From Paenisporosarcina sp050269735 (GTDB lineage: Bacteria; Bacillota; Bacilli; Bacillales_A; Planococcaceae), in assembly GCF_050269735.1 (NCBI RefSeq), contig NZ_JBNNIX010000001.1:124001-188000 (forward strand): 64,000 bases of DNA, given 5' to 3'. Numbering within the stretch: the first letter of the stretch is position 1; each line of letters begins with the position of its first letter. Below are positions 9,081 to 17,255 of this stretch, in pieces. The translations under genes and the position numbers were made by a program. The notes under the pieces were generated by a model that did no database searches, was not told the DNA's origin, and saw only the letters and a program-made list of their open reading frames with translations.

Positions 9081-9278
9081 AATGAATTCACCTCCATTCT
9101 ATCTCTTTTAATAGATGCAATTTTGTTCCTTTTGGCAACGGCGTTCAAATCATTTCTTGCAGAGAGATTTTTATTCCCGTAAAATTATTGGATATAGTAT
9201 GAACCGGGGAAAGGGTGCGACGAGTGTAAGATTCTTCTTTCAATCTAATAAACTGAATAGAGTGAAGGAGAGATTCAT

Positions 9279-10463
9279 GTGAACGATCGTCGTTCTTTTT
9301 ATTTTCTATGGATAAGCCAAATGATGGCCAATGGTGGGGATGTCCTTTATATTGTGGGACTGATACAACTGGTTTATGTCTCTAGTGGGTCTGTTTTAAC
9401 ACTGACACTGATCCCATTAACCATTACCTTTTCACGGCTGGTTGGGAGTTTTCTAACCCCACTTCTTTTGCACCGGTTTCCTTTACGTCAAATATTACTT
9501 TTTTCGATGGTCGGGAAAATCATTGTCTTAAGTGGCGTTTTTTTATGCAAAGAAGAAAGTATTCTATGGATTCTTATTTTGGTCAGTGTTATCGCCTTCC
9601 TGGATGGGTGGGCAACCCCAATTCGACAAGCCATGTTGCCTGAATTGGTGGGGAAATCGGATTTGCCAAAGGTTAATAGTTTAGTAGCCATTTCCGATAA
9701 CACAATCAATCTGGTAAGTTGGCCGATTGGCGCATTTTTTGTCGCTCTTTATAGTGGGGGAACCCTTTTGCTTGTAACCATCTGTCTATATATATTGGCA
9801 TGGATGCTCACATACGGAATTAAAGTGATACCCCATGCCAAGGAGGAAGTGCAATCCTTATCTCAGCAGCTTTCCGGAGGGTGGAAGTATAGCTTTTCCG
9901 TAAAGCCTATACGTAATATACTGCTGCTAGATACATTGACAGCATTTGCAGGAGCGGTCTGGATTTCTGCAATTCTATATGTCTATGTTGACGAAGTACT
10001 TGAGAAAAGCACTGCTTGGTGGGGATACATCAATGCCTTTTATTCAGGTGGCTTTTTGATCGGTGGGTATTTGTTTACGAAATTAATGAAGGCACCTGCG
10101 CATCTGATGATTGGAGCGGGTTGTTTCCTTACAAGCCTATTAACAGTGTGGTTTCTGTTTCCGTATTATGCGTCTATTGCGCTGGTCATTTCATTGTTCC
10201 TTGGTGTCTTCGGTCAATTACAACTGATTGCCCAATTGACTGTAATGCAAACTCATACAGATGCAGATCAACTTGGTCATGTATTTTCAGTTCAATCTGT
10301 TTTGGTGACGGGGGCATTTGGAGTCGCGACTTTTATTTTCGGATGGATAGCCGAAACTTTTGGAATTGAAAATGCCTTTTATCTCTCTGCTCTATTATCG
10401 TTAGGAGCAGGCGTATTTGCTTTCTGTCAAAAGAACGCATTGACTTATTTATTAAATGACTAA
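9279..10463 (+). CDS. MFS transporter
   Basis: A 394-residue major facilitator protein with about twelve membrane helices. Helices 1-3 hold SQMMANGGDVLYIVGLI and a loop motif near FPLRQILLFSMVGK. DGWATPIRQAMLPELV before helix 5 is typical of the MFS_3 (EntS/multidrug exporter) branch. The start is GTG 9279 with GAAGGAG eight bases upstream. It is a single gene between the coat gene and a terminator. The substrate is not inferable, and efflux is more likely than uptake. Confidence 0.85.
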   Translation: MNDRRSFYFLWISQMMANGGDVLYIVGLIQLVYVSSGSVLTLTLIPLTITFSRLVGSFLTPLLLHRFPLRQILLFSMVGKIIVLSGVFLCKEESILWILILVSVIAFLDGWATPIRQAMLPELVGKSDLPKVNSLVAISDNTINLVSWPIGAFFVALYSGGTLLLVTICLYILAWMLTYGIKVIPHAKEEVQSLSQQLSGGWKYSFSVKPIRNILLLDTLTAFAGAVWISAILYVYVDEVLEKSTAWWGYINAFYSGGFLIGGYLFTKLMKAPAHLMIGAGCFLTSLLTVWFLFPYYASIALVISLFLGVFGQLQLIAQLTVMQTHTDADQLGHVFSVQSVLVTGAFGVATFIFGWIAETFGIENAFYLSALLSLGAGVFAFCQKNALTYLLND

Positions 10464-10470
10464 TTAGCAG

Positions 10471-10503
10471 CACTTGGGATATTAAATTCCAAGTGTTTTT
10501 TTG
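10471..10503 (+). terminator. Terminator of the MFS gene
   Basis: Stem CACTTGG/CCAAGTG with an 11-nt loop, followed by eight T. Confidence 0.85.
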
Positions 10504-10712
10504 TTCTAAAAAACTTTAAATGCATTACCAGAGGAGGGTGTTCTGTAAGAAGAAACATTATAAAACGTATAATAATTAATGCGTCAAAAGTACTTGAGGT
10601 GCTTACTATTAACGTGCTTTATTATTATTTTTTAAATAATTACTAGATTTAGCATATTAAAATGTTTCATACAATTCGTGTCGGGTAGTGTCAGAGTAAG
10701 GAGTGTGACTAG

Positions 10713-11064
10713 ATGACTACAGATGAGCAATTAATCATCGGTCTTTATAACCAGGAACAACAGTCTCTGACCGATTTATATGACCGCTACTCTCAGCTTT
10801 TGTGGAAAATTTCGTACAGAACTGTTGCTGATGATGCTATCTGTGAGCAAATTTTAAACGAAGTCTTTAAAGATGTTTGGGCAAATCCAGAGAAATTTAA
10901 TAACGGAAGTAAGTTATCTAGCCTATTGATAAAATGTTGTTTAACACATATCGATTCACTTGTTATTCAAAAGATTTCGTGACCCAAATGTCGATTCAGA
11001 TAATAATGAAAATGTTCCACGTGGCACATTTTGTCGAAAGGTATTGAATCCATTTCTTTTATAG
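10713..11064 (+). pseudogene. Decayed ECF-type sigma factor gene (frameshifted, region 4 missing)
   Basis: The first frame (ATG 10713 to TGA 10982, 89 residues) follows the sigma-70 region 2 pattern of ECF factors: LIIGLYNQEQQSLTDLYDRYS, then ILNEVFKDVWANPEKF and LSSLLIKCCLTHIDSL. Around 10969 the likeness continues one frame over as KRFRDPNVDSDNNENVP and then runs to TAG 11062-11064 without any region 4 (promoter -35 binding) sequence. ATG has AAGGAGTG upstream. It is best explained as a frameshifted and truncated remnant. A short expressed region-2 protein is possible but less likely. Confidence 0.6.
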
Positions 11065-11099
11065 CGGAAGATGAATGTATAAGGGGAGGGCGAGAGAGA

Positions 11100-11618
11100 A
11101 TGACAAAACGAGATGCAACCTATTACATAGAACATTTAAATATGGAAGCGCACCCAGAAGGGGGACACTATACACGGAGTTTCTATTCTGAAGAAAAAAT
11201 GGAAACGTCGGATAGCAAAACAAGGAATCTCTACACGACAATTTACTTTTGCTTAAAGAGTGGCGAAATATCTCATTTACACCGACTTCAATCGGACGAA
11301 TTATGGTTTTTCCATGACGGAAGTCCACTTACTATCCACGTGATACACCCTAATGGTGAATATACAGCTAAGAAATTAGGGTTGGACTTTAATAAAGGGG
11401 AAATGCCACAAGTCCTCGTGCCTAAAGGAGCTATATTCGGTTCCTCAGTTGATCTGGAATCTACATTTTCTTTAGTCGGTTGTATGGTGTCGCCTGGTTT
11501 TAATTTCGATGATTTCGAGCTCTTTACACAAGAAGAATTATTGGAATTATATCCTCAACAAGAAGTGGTCATTAACAGAATGGCATATAAAAAAATAGTG
11601 GATGGCAATTACAAATGA
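11100..11618 (+). CDS. Cupin-fold DUF985-family protein
   Basis: A 172-residue protein of the DUF985/cupin_5 family. The metal or sugar-site residues are in HLHRLQSDELWFFHDGSPL near residues 58-76, and the second cupin motif is in VPKGAIFGSSV. N-terminal NMEAHPEGGHYTRSF is a family signature. ATG 11100 follows AAGGGGAGGG, and a longer frame from 11031 lacks a ribosome site. It is translationally coupled (ATGA) to the acetyltransferase behind it. Family members resemble sugar epimerases, but the role here is unknown. Confidence 0.82.
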   Translation: MTKRDATYYIEHLNMEAHPEGGHYTRSFYSEEKMETSDSKTRNLYTTIYFCLKSGEISHLHRLQSDELWFFHDGSPLTIHVIHPNGEYTAKKLGLDFNKGEMPQVLVPKGAIFGSSVDLESTFSLVGCMVSPGFNFDDFELFTQEELLELYPQQEVVINRMAYKKIVDGNYK

Positions 11619-12463
11619 CAATCACATATCGCTTTTATGAAGGACCTCAAGATTTACATCGGCAAATTGAATTTTGGAATGCTTGTACGAAACTACTTCC
11701 TTTTGCATGGAAGCCAACATTGTCACCAAATCAATTCATTAAACAACAACAATTCCATCCGCAATTACGATGTTTTGCCTATGATGGTGAACGTTGTGTA
11801 GGATACATGAGCTTCACAGGGAATCAAGATTTTATATCTTTAGGGTATCCTTGGGTTTTACGAGGGTATGAAGGAGAAGTCCAAGAGGAACTTTACCGTC
11901 GTATATATGGATTTGCGAAGAGTGAGGCTTTTGGAGGGAAGATGTTTGCCCAACGTTTTAGAAGTGATTGGACACAACAAATTGAGTATTTCATATCAAA
12001 AGGTTTTGAAATAACAAGACGAACGCCAATTCTGGTCAGTAATTTTGACAACGTGAATGCAGAGAATGATTTGATAGTAGAAAATGGGTTCACTTTTGAG
12101 AAATGGAAAAGGCTAGTGAAAAAGCACGACAATGCAACAGAAGAGCAATTTGCCATGATGAAGGAATACTATGGATCGGTCGATTTTGATTTCACGGTTT
12201 CATTTGAAGAAGAAGGATATTTCGGTGTGACGCTACGTCAAGATACAGGATATGTTGAAATAGTGGCAGTTGCCATTAATCCATACACTAAAAATTTCTC
12301 CAAGATGATTGAAACCATCATGAAAGAATGTAAAAGCAGAGGAGCAAAATTGATTAGCATTGCTGCTTCACATATCCCTCAAAATACTTCATTAAATGAA
12401 TTAGGCTTTACTGAGCAAACTGAAGATGTCATGATGATGAAGAAAAGCGATCCTAAAGAATAG
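11615..12463 (+). CDS. GNAT-like protein with two acetyltransferase-like lobes
   Basis: A 282-residue protein. The first lobe (about residues 1-140) shows a GNAT-type strand (CFAYDGERCVGYMSFTG). The second lobe (about 185-282) shows VEIVAVAINPYTKNFSKMIETIMKECKSRGAKLISI and a C-terminal NTSLNELGFT resembling the acetyl-CoA-binding half. The gene overlaps the DUF985 gene by four bases, so the two are probably made together. The substrate is unknown. The terminator stem starts inside the last codons. Confidence 0.75.
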   Translation: MTITYRFYEGPQDLHRQIEFWNACTKLLPFAWKPTLSPNQFIKQQQFHPQLRCFAYDGERCVGYMSFTGNQDFISLGYPWVLRGYEGEVQEELYRRIYGFAKSEAFGGKMFAQRFRSDWTQQIEYFISKGFEITRRTPILVSNFDNVNAENDLIVENGFTFEKWKRLVKKHDNATEEQFAMMKEYYGSVDFDFTVSFEEEGYFGVTLRQDTGYVEIVAVAINPYTKNFSKMIETIMKECKSRGAKLISIAASHIPQNTSLNELGFTEQTEDVMMMKKSDPKE

Positions 12464-12477
12464 GACCGCTTTTTTTA
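12445..12477 (+). terminator. Terminator overlapping the end of the GNAT-like gene
   Basis: Stem AAGCGATCCTA/TAGGACCGCTT with one mismatch, then seven T. The left arm is coding. Confidence 0.8.
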
Positions 12478-12566
12478 ATTATTTTGGGTAAAGTTAGCCG
12501 GAATGTTGAGCCTTCTTCCGAGCTATTAATTAGCTGTCAACCCTACAAATGTGTCAGGGGAATCTC

Positions 12567-12595
12567 AAAAAAAAAAGAGTGTGAAATTCACACTC
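12567..12595 (-). terminator. Terminator of the DUF6904-like gene
   Basis: On the minus strand, stem GAGTGTGAA/TTCACACTC is followed by ten T, three bases after the stop codon of the minus gene. Confidence 0.9.
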
Positions 12596-12598
12596 CAA

Positions 12599-13318
12599 TT
12601 ACCATTCAATTTTTTCAGGATATTTTTTTGTAATGGACATATCATGAATATCGCTTTTCGTTGGATTGGCGGACTTAATTACTTGATTGCGAACGTCATA
12701 ATAGTCTTTGTCTGGGAATGCCAATTTTAACGCCAGCTTGCCCAGCCCTTTTTCGCGTTGTTCTTTTGTTAAGTCAATATAACTTAAATTAAGCATATCA
12801 ACAAATTGGATGGCATACTCTTGAACATTTGTTTCACTGTTGCTAAGGATCTTTATGAATTGATCATGTTCTTCTTTGGTCATAACGGATTGCAGGGCTT
12901 CTCCAACCACAGATTGAAATTTACGAATCGTTGTGACATGAACATCCAACGTTGGATATGGGTGCTTATTGCTGTATAAACGCACGAAATCATTTAAGGC
13001 AATGACGCTAAAAATGAGCTCGGGCCATAACACTTCTACAGAATAATAAATATTTTTTTCGGAAGTCACAATTTCATGCTGTTTCATCGTTTCTTTATGC
13101 AAACCATTCGCTGCAAAATCAACATGATGCTCAGCGCGTGAAGCTTGTTGGATAGAAATTGCCACATCCAGTACCCGCTTTCGTGAGCCGGCCCAGTCAT
13201 AATACTTCTTTTCATCGCCGATCACTTGATTTATAGCTTGATTGACCTCGTCGAGATCCCAATAGTCTCCACGTATAAGTGCACCGGTAAAATTCGGTGT
13301 ATGAGTTATCGATAACAT
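12599..13318 (-). CDS. Conserved hypothetical protein, DUF6904-like
   Basis: A 239-residue cytosolic protein with no membrane segment. The N-terminus TPNFTGALIRGDYWDLDEVNQAI and the following VIGDEKKYYDWAG resemble a family of bacterial proteins known to me as DUF6904. The rest is mostly helical with several Asp/Glu/Lys-rich stretches. It lies 24 bases downstream of rluF on the same strand and may share its transcript. No catalytic motif is evident and the function is unknown. Confidence 0.75.
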   Translation of the reverse strand: MLSITHTPNFTGALIRGDYWDLDEVNQAINQVIGDEKKYYDWAGSRKRVLDVAISIQQASRAEHHVDFAANGLHKETMKQHEIVTSEKNIYYSVEVLWPELIFSVIALNDFVRLYSNKHPYPTLDVHVTTIRKFQSVVGEALQSVMTKEEHDQFIKILSNSETNVQEYAIQFVDMLNLSYIDLTKEQREKGLGKLALKLAFPDKDYYDVRNQVIKSANPTKSDIHDMSITKKYPEKIEW

Positions 13319-13342
13319 TAGGTATCGCCTCCTACTACTCTA

Positions 13343-14047
13343 TTACCTTTTTGGCGAATAGTTAAGCGTACTAAATAGTTCTTCCAGCTCGACTTTCGTT
13401 AAATCACGCCATTCACCGACCGTCAGTCCATCCACATGAATGTTCATGATCCGAATACGTTGTAAACTTTTGACTTCGTATCCCAGTGCAGTACACATGC
13501 GACGAATTTGACGGTTCAGTCCCTGTGTCAACGTGATTTTAAACATATGAGAAGAGAGTTTTTCTACGTTACAAGGTAATGTTTTCGTATCTAAAATTTC
13601 TACGCCTTCAGACATTTCTTTAACAAAGTCTTGCGTGACTGGTTTGTCCACTTTAATGATATATTCTTTCTCATGCTCGTTTTCGGCACGCAAAATTTCA
13701 TTTACAATATCTCCGTCGTTGGTTAGTAAAATCAATCCATGCGAATCTTTATCCAGTCGCCCGATATGAAAAATACGTAAAGGATGATTGACGAAATCCA
13801 CGATATTCCCTTTAATATGGCGTTCGGTTGTGCTGGTAATGCCTACTGGTTTATTCAGTGCAATATAGACATAAGGATCTTCGTGTTTGACCGGTTTCCC
13901 GTCTGCACGGACATCGTCTCCAGGTTCCACTTTGCTGCCAAGTTCAGCTTTTTGTCCATTAATTGTGATGCGTCCGTCTTCAATCCATTTATCGGCACCG
14001 CGTCTTGAGACAATGCCGGCTTCACTTAAAAATTTATTTATGCGCAT
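13343..14047 (-). CDS. rluF: 23S rRNA pseudouridine synthase RluF-type
   Basis: A 234-residue RsuA/RluB/E/F-family enzyme. The N-terminal S4 RNA-binding domain (MRINKFLSEAGIVSRRGADKWI) covers residues 1-48. The catalytic Asp99 lies in HIGRLDKDSHGL, KPVGITSTT marks motif I, and LTQGLNRQIRRMC is the uridine-pocket motif typical of RluF. RluF modifies 23S rRNA U2604 (E. coli numbering). Assignment as RluF rather than RluB rests on the NRQIRRMC motif and is good but not certain. The DUF6904-like gene follows. Confidence 0.87.
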   Translation of the reverse strand: MRINKFLSEAGIVSRRGADKWIEDGRITINGQKAELGSKVEPGDDVRADGKPVKHEDPYVYIALNKPVGITSTTERHIKGNIVDFVNHPLRIFHIGRLDKDSHGLILLTNDGDIVNEILRAENEHEKEYIIKVDKPVTQDFVKEMSEGVEILDTKTLPCNVEKLSSHMFKITLTQGLNRQIRRMCTALGYEVKSLQRIRIMNIHVDGLTVGEWRDLTKVELEELFSTLNYSPKR

Positions 14048-14107
14048 ATCATCACCTGCTTCATTTAGTACGTTAATTATACCCCATATTCTATACCTAT
14101 ATGATTC

Positions 14108-14212
14108 ACGTAGGAAAAATCGAGGGTGACGTAGGAATTATCGGGGGTCACGTAGGAGAAATCGAAGGTGACGTAGGAAAAAATGGAGTTCACGTAGGAA
14201 ACATCGCGAATC
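14108..14212. repeat. 21-bp-period array A (core ACGTAGGAAAAATCG), five units
   Basis: Units begin at 14108, 14129, 14150, 14171 and 14192, exactly 21 bp apart. ACGTAGGA is invariant and the next 5-7 bases are mostly AAAATCG. The remaining bases vary, alternating GGGT/GGTG-like ends. The array lies in the divergent gap between rluF and fnr. The same core recurs in array D at 30628. Confidence 0.9.
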
Positions 14213-14300
14213 TGGCAATGTCGCACAGGTAGTACTATCCAATAGAAAAGGTTCTATGATACCCTTTACCCAAGAGAAAACGATGAAAGGAGTGTTTTGA

Positions 14301-14996
14301 TTGAAAGAAGGGATGATTGATACGTCCGTTGAACTGCAAGAGTTGCTCTCCATACGCCACAGTATTAAAACGTATAATAAAGACTCTTATTTGTTCCGAG
14401 AAGGCGACCCCATCAAAGGGATTTACTTCATACGAACCGGAAAAGTTCAAATTGGCAAAGTCACACCTGAGGGTCGTGAATTGACTCTTAGGATTTGTGG
14501 ACGTAATCAGTTCGTCGGGGAATTCACGCTCTTTGCTGAGTCAGCCAAATATATGCTGGATGCCAAGGTTATTGAAGAAGTGGAATGTATCAAAATAAGT
14601 GTTGAGGATCTGGAAGAAGAGCTGACCCATAATGCCAAACTTGCTGTTTCCTTTATGAAGTGGATGGGCATCAATCACCAAAAAACACAGACCAAATTCC
14701 GTGATCTTCTGTTACATGGAAAAAAAGGAGCGCTCTATTCAACATTGATCAGAATGACGAATAGCTATGGCGTTCCTAACGAAAAGGGCATCTTAATTGA
14801 TATGACCCTCACCAATCAGGAACTTGCAAATTTTTGCGGCATGACACGTGAAGTGGTAAACAGGCTACTAAGTGACTTGAAAAAACAAAACAAACTTTCC
14901 ATGGTAGATGGAAAGATATTGATACACGATTTGGACTTTCTAAAAGATGAAATCAATTGTGAAAACTGCCCGATTGCTTTCTGTAAAATTGATTAA
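14301..14996 (+). CDS. fnr: Fnr-type oxygen-sensing regulator (Crp/Fnr family)
   Basis: A 231-residue regulator. A cyclic-nucleotide-like beta-roll covers about residues 20-120 (YLFREGDPIKGIYFIRTGKVQIG). The HTH covers about residues 165-205 (TNQELANFCGMTREVVNRLLSDLKK). The C-terminus holds C220-x2-C223-x4-C228, the spacing of the [4Fe-4S] cysteines of Bacillus subtilis Fnr. The start is TTG 14301 with AAAGGAG eight bases upstream. A perfect Fnr box lies before the ba3 oxidase operon 1.6 kb downstream. It should be active without oxygen, when the cluster is intact. Confidence 0.88.
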   Translation: MKEGMIDTSVELQELLSIRHSIKTYNKDSYLFREGDPIKGIYFIRTGKVQIGKVTPEGRELTLRICGRNQFVGEFTLFAESAKYMLDAKVIEEVECIKISVEDLEEELTHNAKLAVSFMKWMGINHQKTQTKFRDLLLHGKKGALYSTLIRMTNSYGVPNEKGILIDMTLTNQELANFCGMTREVVNRLLSDLKKQNKLSMVDGKILIHDLDFLKDEINCENCPIAFCKID

Positions 14997-14999
14997 TGA

Positions 15000-15032
15000 A
15001 GTGATTTACCTCCTAGGTAAGTCGCTTTTTTT
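15000..15032 (+). terminator. Terminator of fnr
   Basis: Stem AGTGATTTACC/GGTAAGTCGCT with G-U pairs, then seven T. Confidence 0.87.
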
Positions 15033-15049
15033 GTGGGGAAAATTTGGTG

Positions 15050-15154
15050 ATGCCGATTAAAATCCAGTTGATGCCGATTAAACTCAGCTGGATGCCGATT
15101 AAACCACCTTCTATGCCGATTAAACAGAGGATCATGCCGATTAATTCTCCCCGA
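15050..15154. repeat. 21-bp-period array B (core ATGCCGATTAAA), five units
   Basis: Units start at 15050, 15071, 15092, 15113 and 15134, each 21 bp apart. The 10-nt ATGCCGATTA is identical in all units, followed by AA in four of them. The remaining 9 bases differ. It begins 18 bases after the fnr terminator and upstream of the NERD gene. The same core forms array C on the other side of that gene. Confidence 0.93.
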
Positions 15155-15340
15155 TCCATCTTCTGAAAATCTCTACTGAGCAGATTGTGTTAGCAAAATT
15201 AAATTTCCCTCCATATTGAGAGCACGAAATTTTAAATGTTCCCTCAAAAAGAGCCACAAAACAAAATTTTGTGGAATAAACGTGTCAATAAATGTAATTC
15301 AATATAAAATCAAAAAAACAATGAGTTGGGAAGTGATTTA

Positions 15341-16309
15341 ATGATAATGAAGAATCGTTCTGATTCTTTAAAGTTGGCAGGTATTGAAGCGGCCATTCGT
15401 AGATTGCCACAGGGACATACTAGGCGAGAATATTTAATGCAACAGCAGAAACAAATCAATGCAGGTATTATCGGGGAGGAAGTGTTAAACAAACTTTTTA
15501 ACCGTGTAAAATTTAACTTTGATTATTTTATATTTCATGACCTTCATTTAAAATCTTCCGCGACATTTCAAATTGATACATTATTTCTGTCGCCGTATTA
15601 TGCCATAATCCTGGAAATGAAAAATATATCAGGACACATAAAGATACGCCAAAACCACCCCCAAATGGAAAGAACTCTAGTTACTGGTCAGACTGATTAT
15701 TTTAAAAATCCTGTTGGTCAAATAATGGAGATTACAGATGTATTTGAGGATTTTCTAAATATGAATGGAGTGAGCTTGCCACTTTATCGTGCGATTGTGT
15801 TTAAGGATGCAAATCGTTCTCTTCAATTTGATGAGGTGACTATTCCAATCTTTGGTCCACAAGAATTGCCTCACTTTATTCGAACATTACCTCGTGAACT
15901 TTGCAAGCTTAGCCCACTAGAGCTGTCCGATTTAGTGGATGTATTATTAAGTAATCACCGTGAATACATACCCTTACCCATCGTTCAGCATTTCTTTATC
16001 GAATCAAAAGATATTATGCCTGGAGTGTTATGCAATATATGCCAAGCTCTTACAGTTGAAAAAAGGTTTAGAGAATGGAGATGCCGGAGTTGTGGCATGG
16101 TTACTAAAACGGCACATTATGAAGCTCTAAGGGATTATGCCTTGGTTTTAAGTAACAAGATTAATAATCGTGAATTTCGCCGATTCTTAAAAATACAAAA
16201 TCCGAGAGAAGCATCTGACATTATAAGAAGGATGAAACTCAATAAAACGGGATCCAAAAAAACGAGAGAGTACTTGCTAGAATATCAAAATATGAGACCA
16301 CAAAAATGA
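15341..16309 (+). CDS. NERD-domain (nuclease-related) protein with C-terminal zinc ribbon
   Basis: A 322-residue protein. The NERD domain covers about residues 40-160, with IIGEEVLNKLF, then FQIDTLFL and IILEMKNISGHIKI. These place the Asp and the E-x-K of a restriction-endonuclease-like active site. A zinc ribbon lies near residues 232-256 (CNIC and CRSC). ATG 15341 follows GGGAAGTG. The in-frame TTG at 15326 is less likely. It stands alone between two 21-bp arrays of the same family (B and C) and has its own terminator. NERD proteins are thought to act on DNA, and the target is unknown. Confidence 0.87.
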   Translation: MIMKNRSDSLKLAGIEAAIRRLPQGHTRREYLMQQQKQINAGIIGEEVLNKLFNRVKFNFDYFIFHDLHLKSSATFQIDTLFLSPYYAIILEMKNISGHIKIRQNHPQMERTLVTGQTDYFKNPVGQIMEITDVFEDFLNMNGVSLPLYRAIVFKDANRSLQFDEVTIPIFGPQELPHFIRTLPRELCKLSPLELSDLVDVLLSNHREYIPLPIVQHFFIESKDIMPGVLCNICQALTVEKRFREWRCRSCGMVTKTAHYEALRDYALVLSNKINNREFRRFLKIQNPREASDIIRRMKLNKTGSKKTREYLLEYQNMRPQK

Positions 16310-16316
16310 CCCATGG

Positions 16317-16347
16317 ATCCCTTCAGACTTAGTGAAGGGATTTTTAT
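16317..16347 (+). terminator. Terminator of the NERD gene
   Basis: Stem ATCCCTTCA/TGAAGGGAT with a 7-nt loop, then TTTTTAT. Confidence 0.88.
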
Positions 16348-16364
16348 ATTGAAAAAATTGGGCG

Positions 16365-16490
16365 ATGCCGAATAAATCTGGTTTGATGCCGATTAAACTC
16401 CCGTTGATGCCGATTAAAAAGAACTTGATGCCGATTAAATTCAGCTGCATGCCGATTAAACAGAGCTGCATGCCGATTAAATTAACATTA
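16365..16490. repeat. 21-bp-period array C (core ATGCCGATTAAA), six units
   Basis: Units start at 16365, 16386, 16407, 16428, 16449 and 16470. Five have the exact 12-nt core and the first has ATGCCGAATAAA. A seventh position (16491) has decayed. It begins 18 bases after the NERD terminator, mirroring array B behind the fnr terminator. It is open in all frames as a spurious heptapeptide repeat. Confidence 0.93.
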
Positions 16491-16567
16491 GCATCAATAT
16501 CTAGCCCCTCACCGACGAATTCTAATTTTGACAAATTAACGACACTCGTGGTAAATACCCCGCCAAC

Positions 16568-16583
16568 TGTGATGTATGTCACA
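16568..16583 (+). promoter_or_regulatory. Fnr box of the ba3 oxidase operon
   Basis: TGTGATGTATGTCACA is a perfect match to the Bacillus consensus TGTGA-N6-TCACA, and C/G extend the palindrome by one base on each side. A -10-like TACGCT at 16605-16610 would put +1 near 16617, with the box centred near -41.5 as in activator sites. An alternative TACAAT at 16616 would put the box near -52. Confidence 0.82.
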
Positions 16584-16647
16584 GTACCAGACTCATCAAT
16601 GGCTTACGCTGAAGATACAATATAGAAACGCAAAGAGGTGAATGAGA

Positions 16648-16770
16648 TTGAGTAAAAAAGGTCAATCGTCAGATTTAAATTTAAAAGGAACTTTAATCAG
16701 TGTATTTTCAGTCGGGGTCATTATTCTCGTCATGTGGTTTGTTGTTTATTTCATGTATGTAGCAAGATGA
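16648..16770 (+). CDS. Cytochrome ba3 oxidase subunit IIa (CbaD-like small subunit)
   Basis: A 40-residue protein with one membrane helix (about residues 15-37, LISVFSVGVIILVMWFVVYFMYV) after a short polar N-terminus MSKKGQSSDLNLKG. Length, topology and position directly before subunits II and I match subunit IIa of ba3-type oxidases, where this helix completes the missing first helix of subunit II. The start is TTG 16648 with AAAGAGGTG seven bases upstream. It is the first gene of the operon and lies 65 bases downstream of the Fnr box. Confidence 0.85.
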   Translation: MSKKGQSSDLNLKGTLISVFSVGVIILVMWFVVYFMYVAR

Positions 16771-16785
16771 AAGGAGTAGATTTAT

Positions 16786-17253
16786 ATGCATTTTCATAAA
16801 TATGAAAAGATTTGGCTCGTCTTTGGTTTAGTCTCACTAATCTTATTTTTAAGTATAGTCGGCGTAAGTGCATTCTCTCACGGCCACACACCTTCGGGAG
16901 GAATGGATACAATTGATCCTAAAAAAGTAAACGAAACAGCACCATTTGATAAGCCTGGTGTTACACAGCTCGATGATGATACGTATCAAGTAGCAATTGT
17001 GGCATTGGCGTTCGGGTATAATGCACCAGAACTGAAAGTACCTGCAGGAAAAGAAATTATTTTTAAAGTAACAAGTACGGACGTTGTTCACAGTTTTACG
17101 ATTGATAATACAAAAGTAAATATGATGGTGGTTCCAGGGCAGATTACAACAAAATCATATACCTTCGATAAACCAGGTAAATATTTAATTCTTTGTAATG
17201 AATACTGCGGTGCTGGACATCACTTGATGTCTACAGAAATAGAGGTGTATTAA
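16786..17253 (+). CDS. cbaB: Cytochrome c oxidase subunit II, ba3 type (CuA subunit)
   Basis: A 155-residue protein with one N-terminal membrane helix (WLVFGLVSLILFLSIVGVSAF) and a periplasm-side cupredoxin domain. CuA ligands are seen in DVVHSFTID (His) and in CNEYCGAGHHLM near the C-terminus (Cys, Cys, His, Met). This single-helix form is characteristic of ba3 (type B) oxidases, in which the small subunit IIa supplies the other helix. It accepts electrons from cytochrome c. The gene ends two bases before subunit I. Confidence 0.92.
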   Translation: MHFHKYEKIWLVFGLVSLILFLSIVGVSAFSHGHTPSGGMDTIDPKKVNETAPFDKPGVTQLDDDTYQVAIVALAFGYNAPELKVPAGKEIIFKVTSTDVVHSFTIDNTKVNMMVVPGQITTKSYTFDKPGKYLILCNEYCGAGHHLMSTEIEVY

Positions 17254-17255
17254 AA

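Noticed and set aside
11013..11028. parS-like TGTTCCACGTGGCACA in the decayed sigma gene
   Set aside because: Only 13 of 16 positions match and the palindrome is broken, which is too weak beside the 14/16 perfect palindrome in trpC.
14108..14212. CRISPR array
   Set aside because: Unit length is 21 bp with an 8-15-bp conserved part, far shorter than CRISPR repeat plus spacer, and no cas gene is present.
16277..16625. Open frames on both strands with MPIK- or LIGI-type heptapeptide repeats
   Set aside because: A 21-bp period keeps every frame open, so these are by-products of array C. No ribosome site fits, and similar frames arise on array E (37426-37737, minus) and array F (45164-45730, minus).
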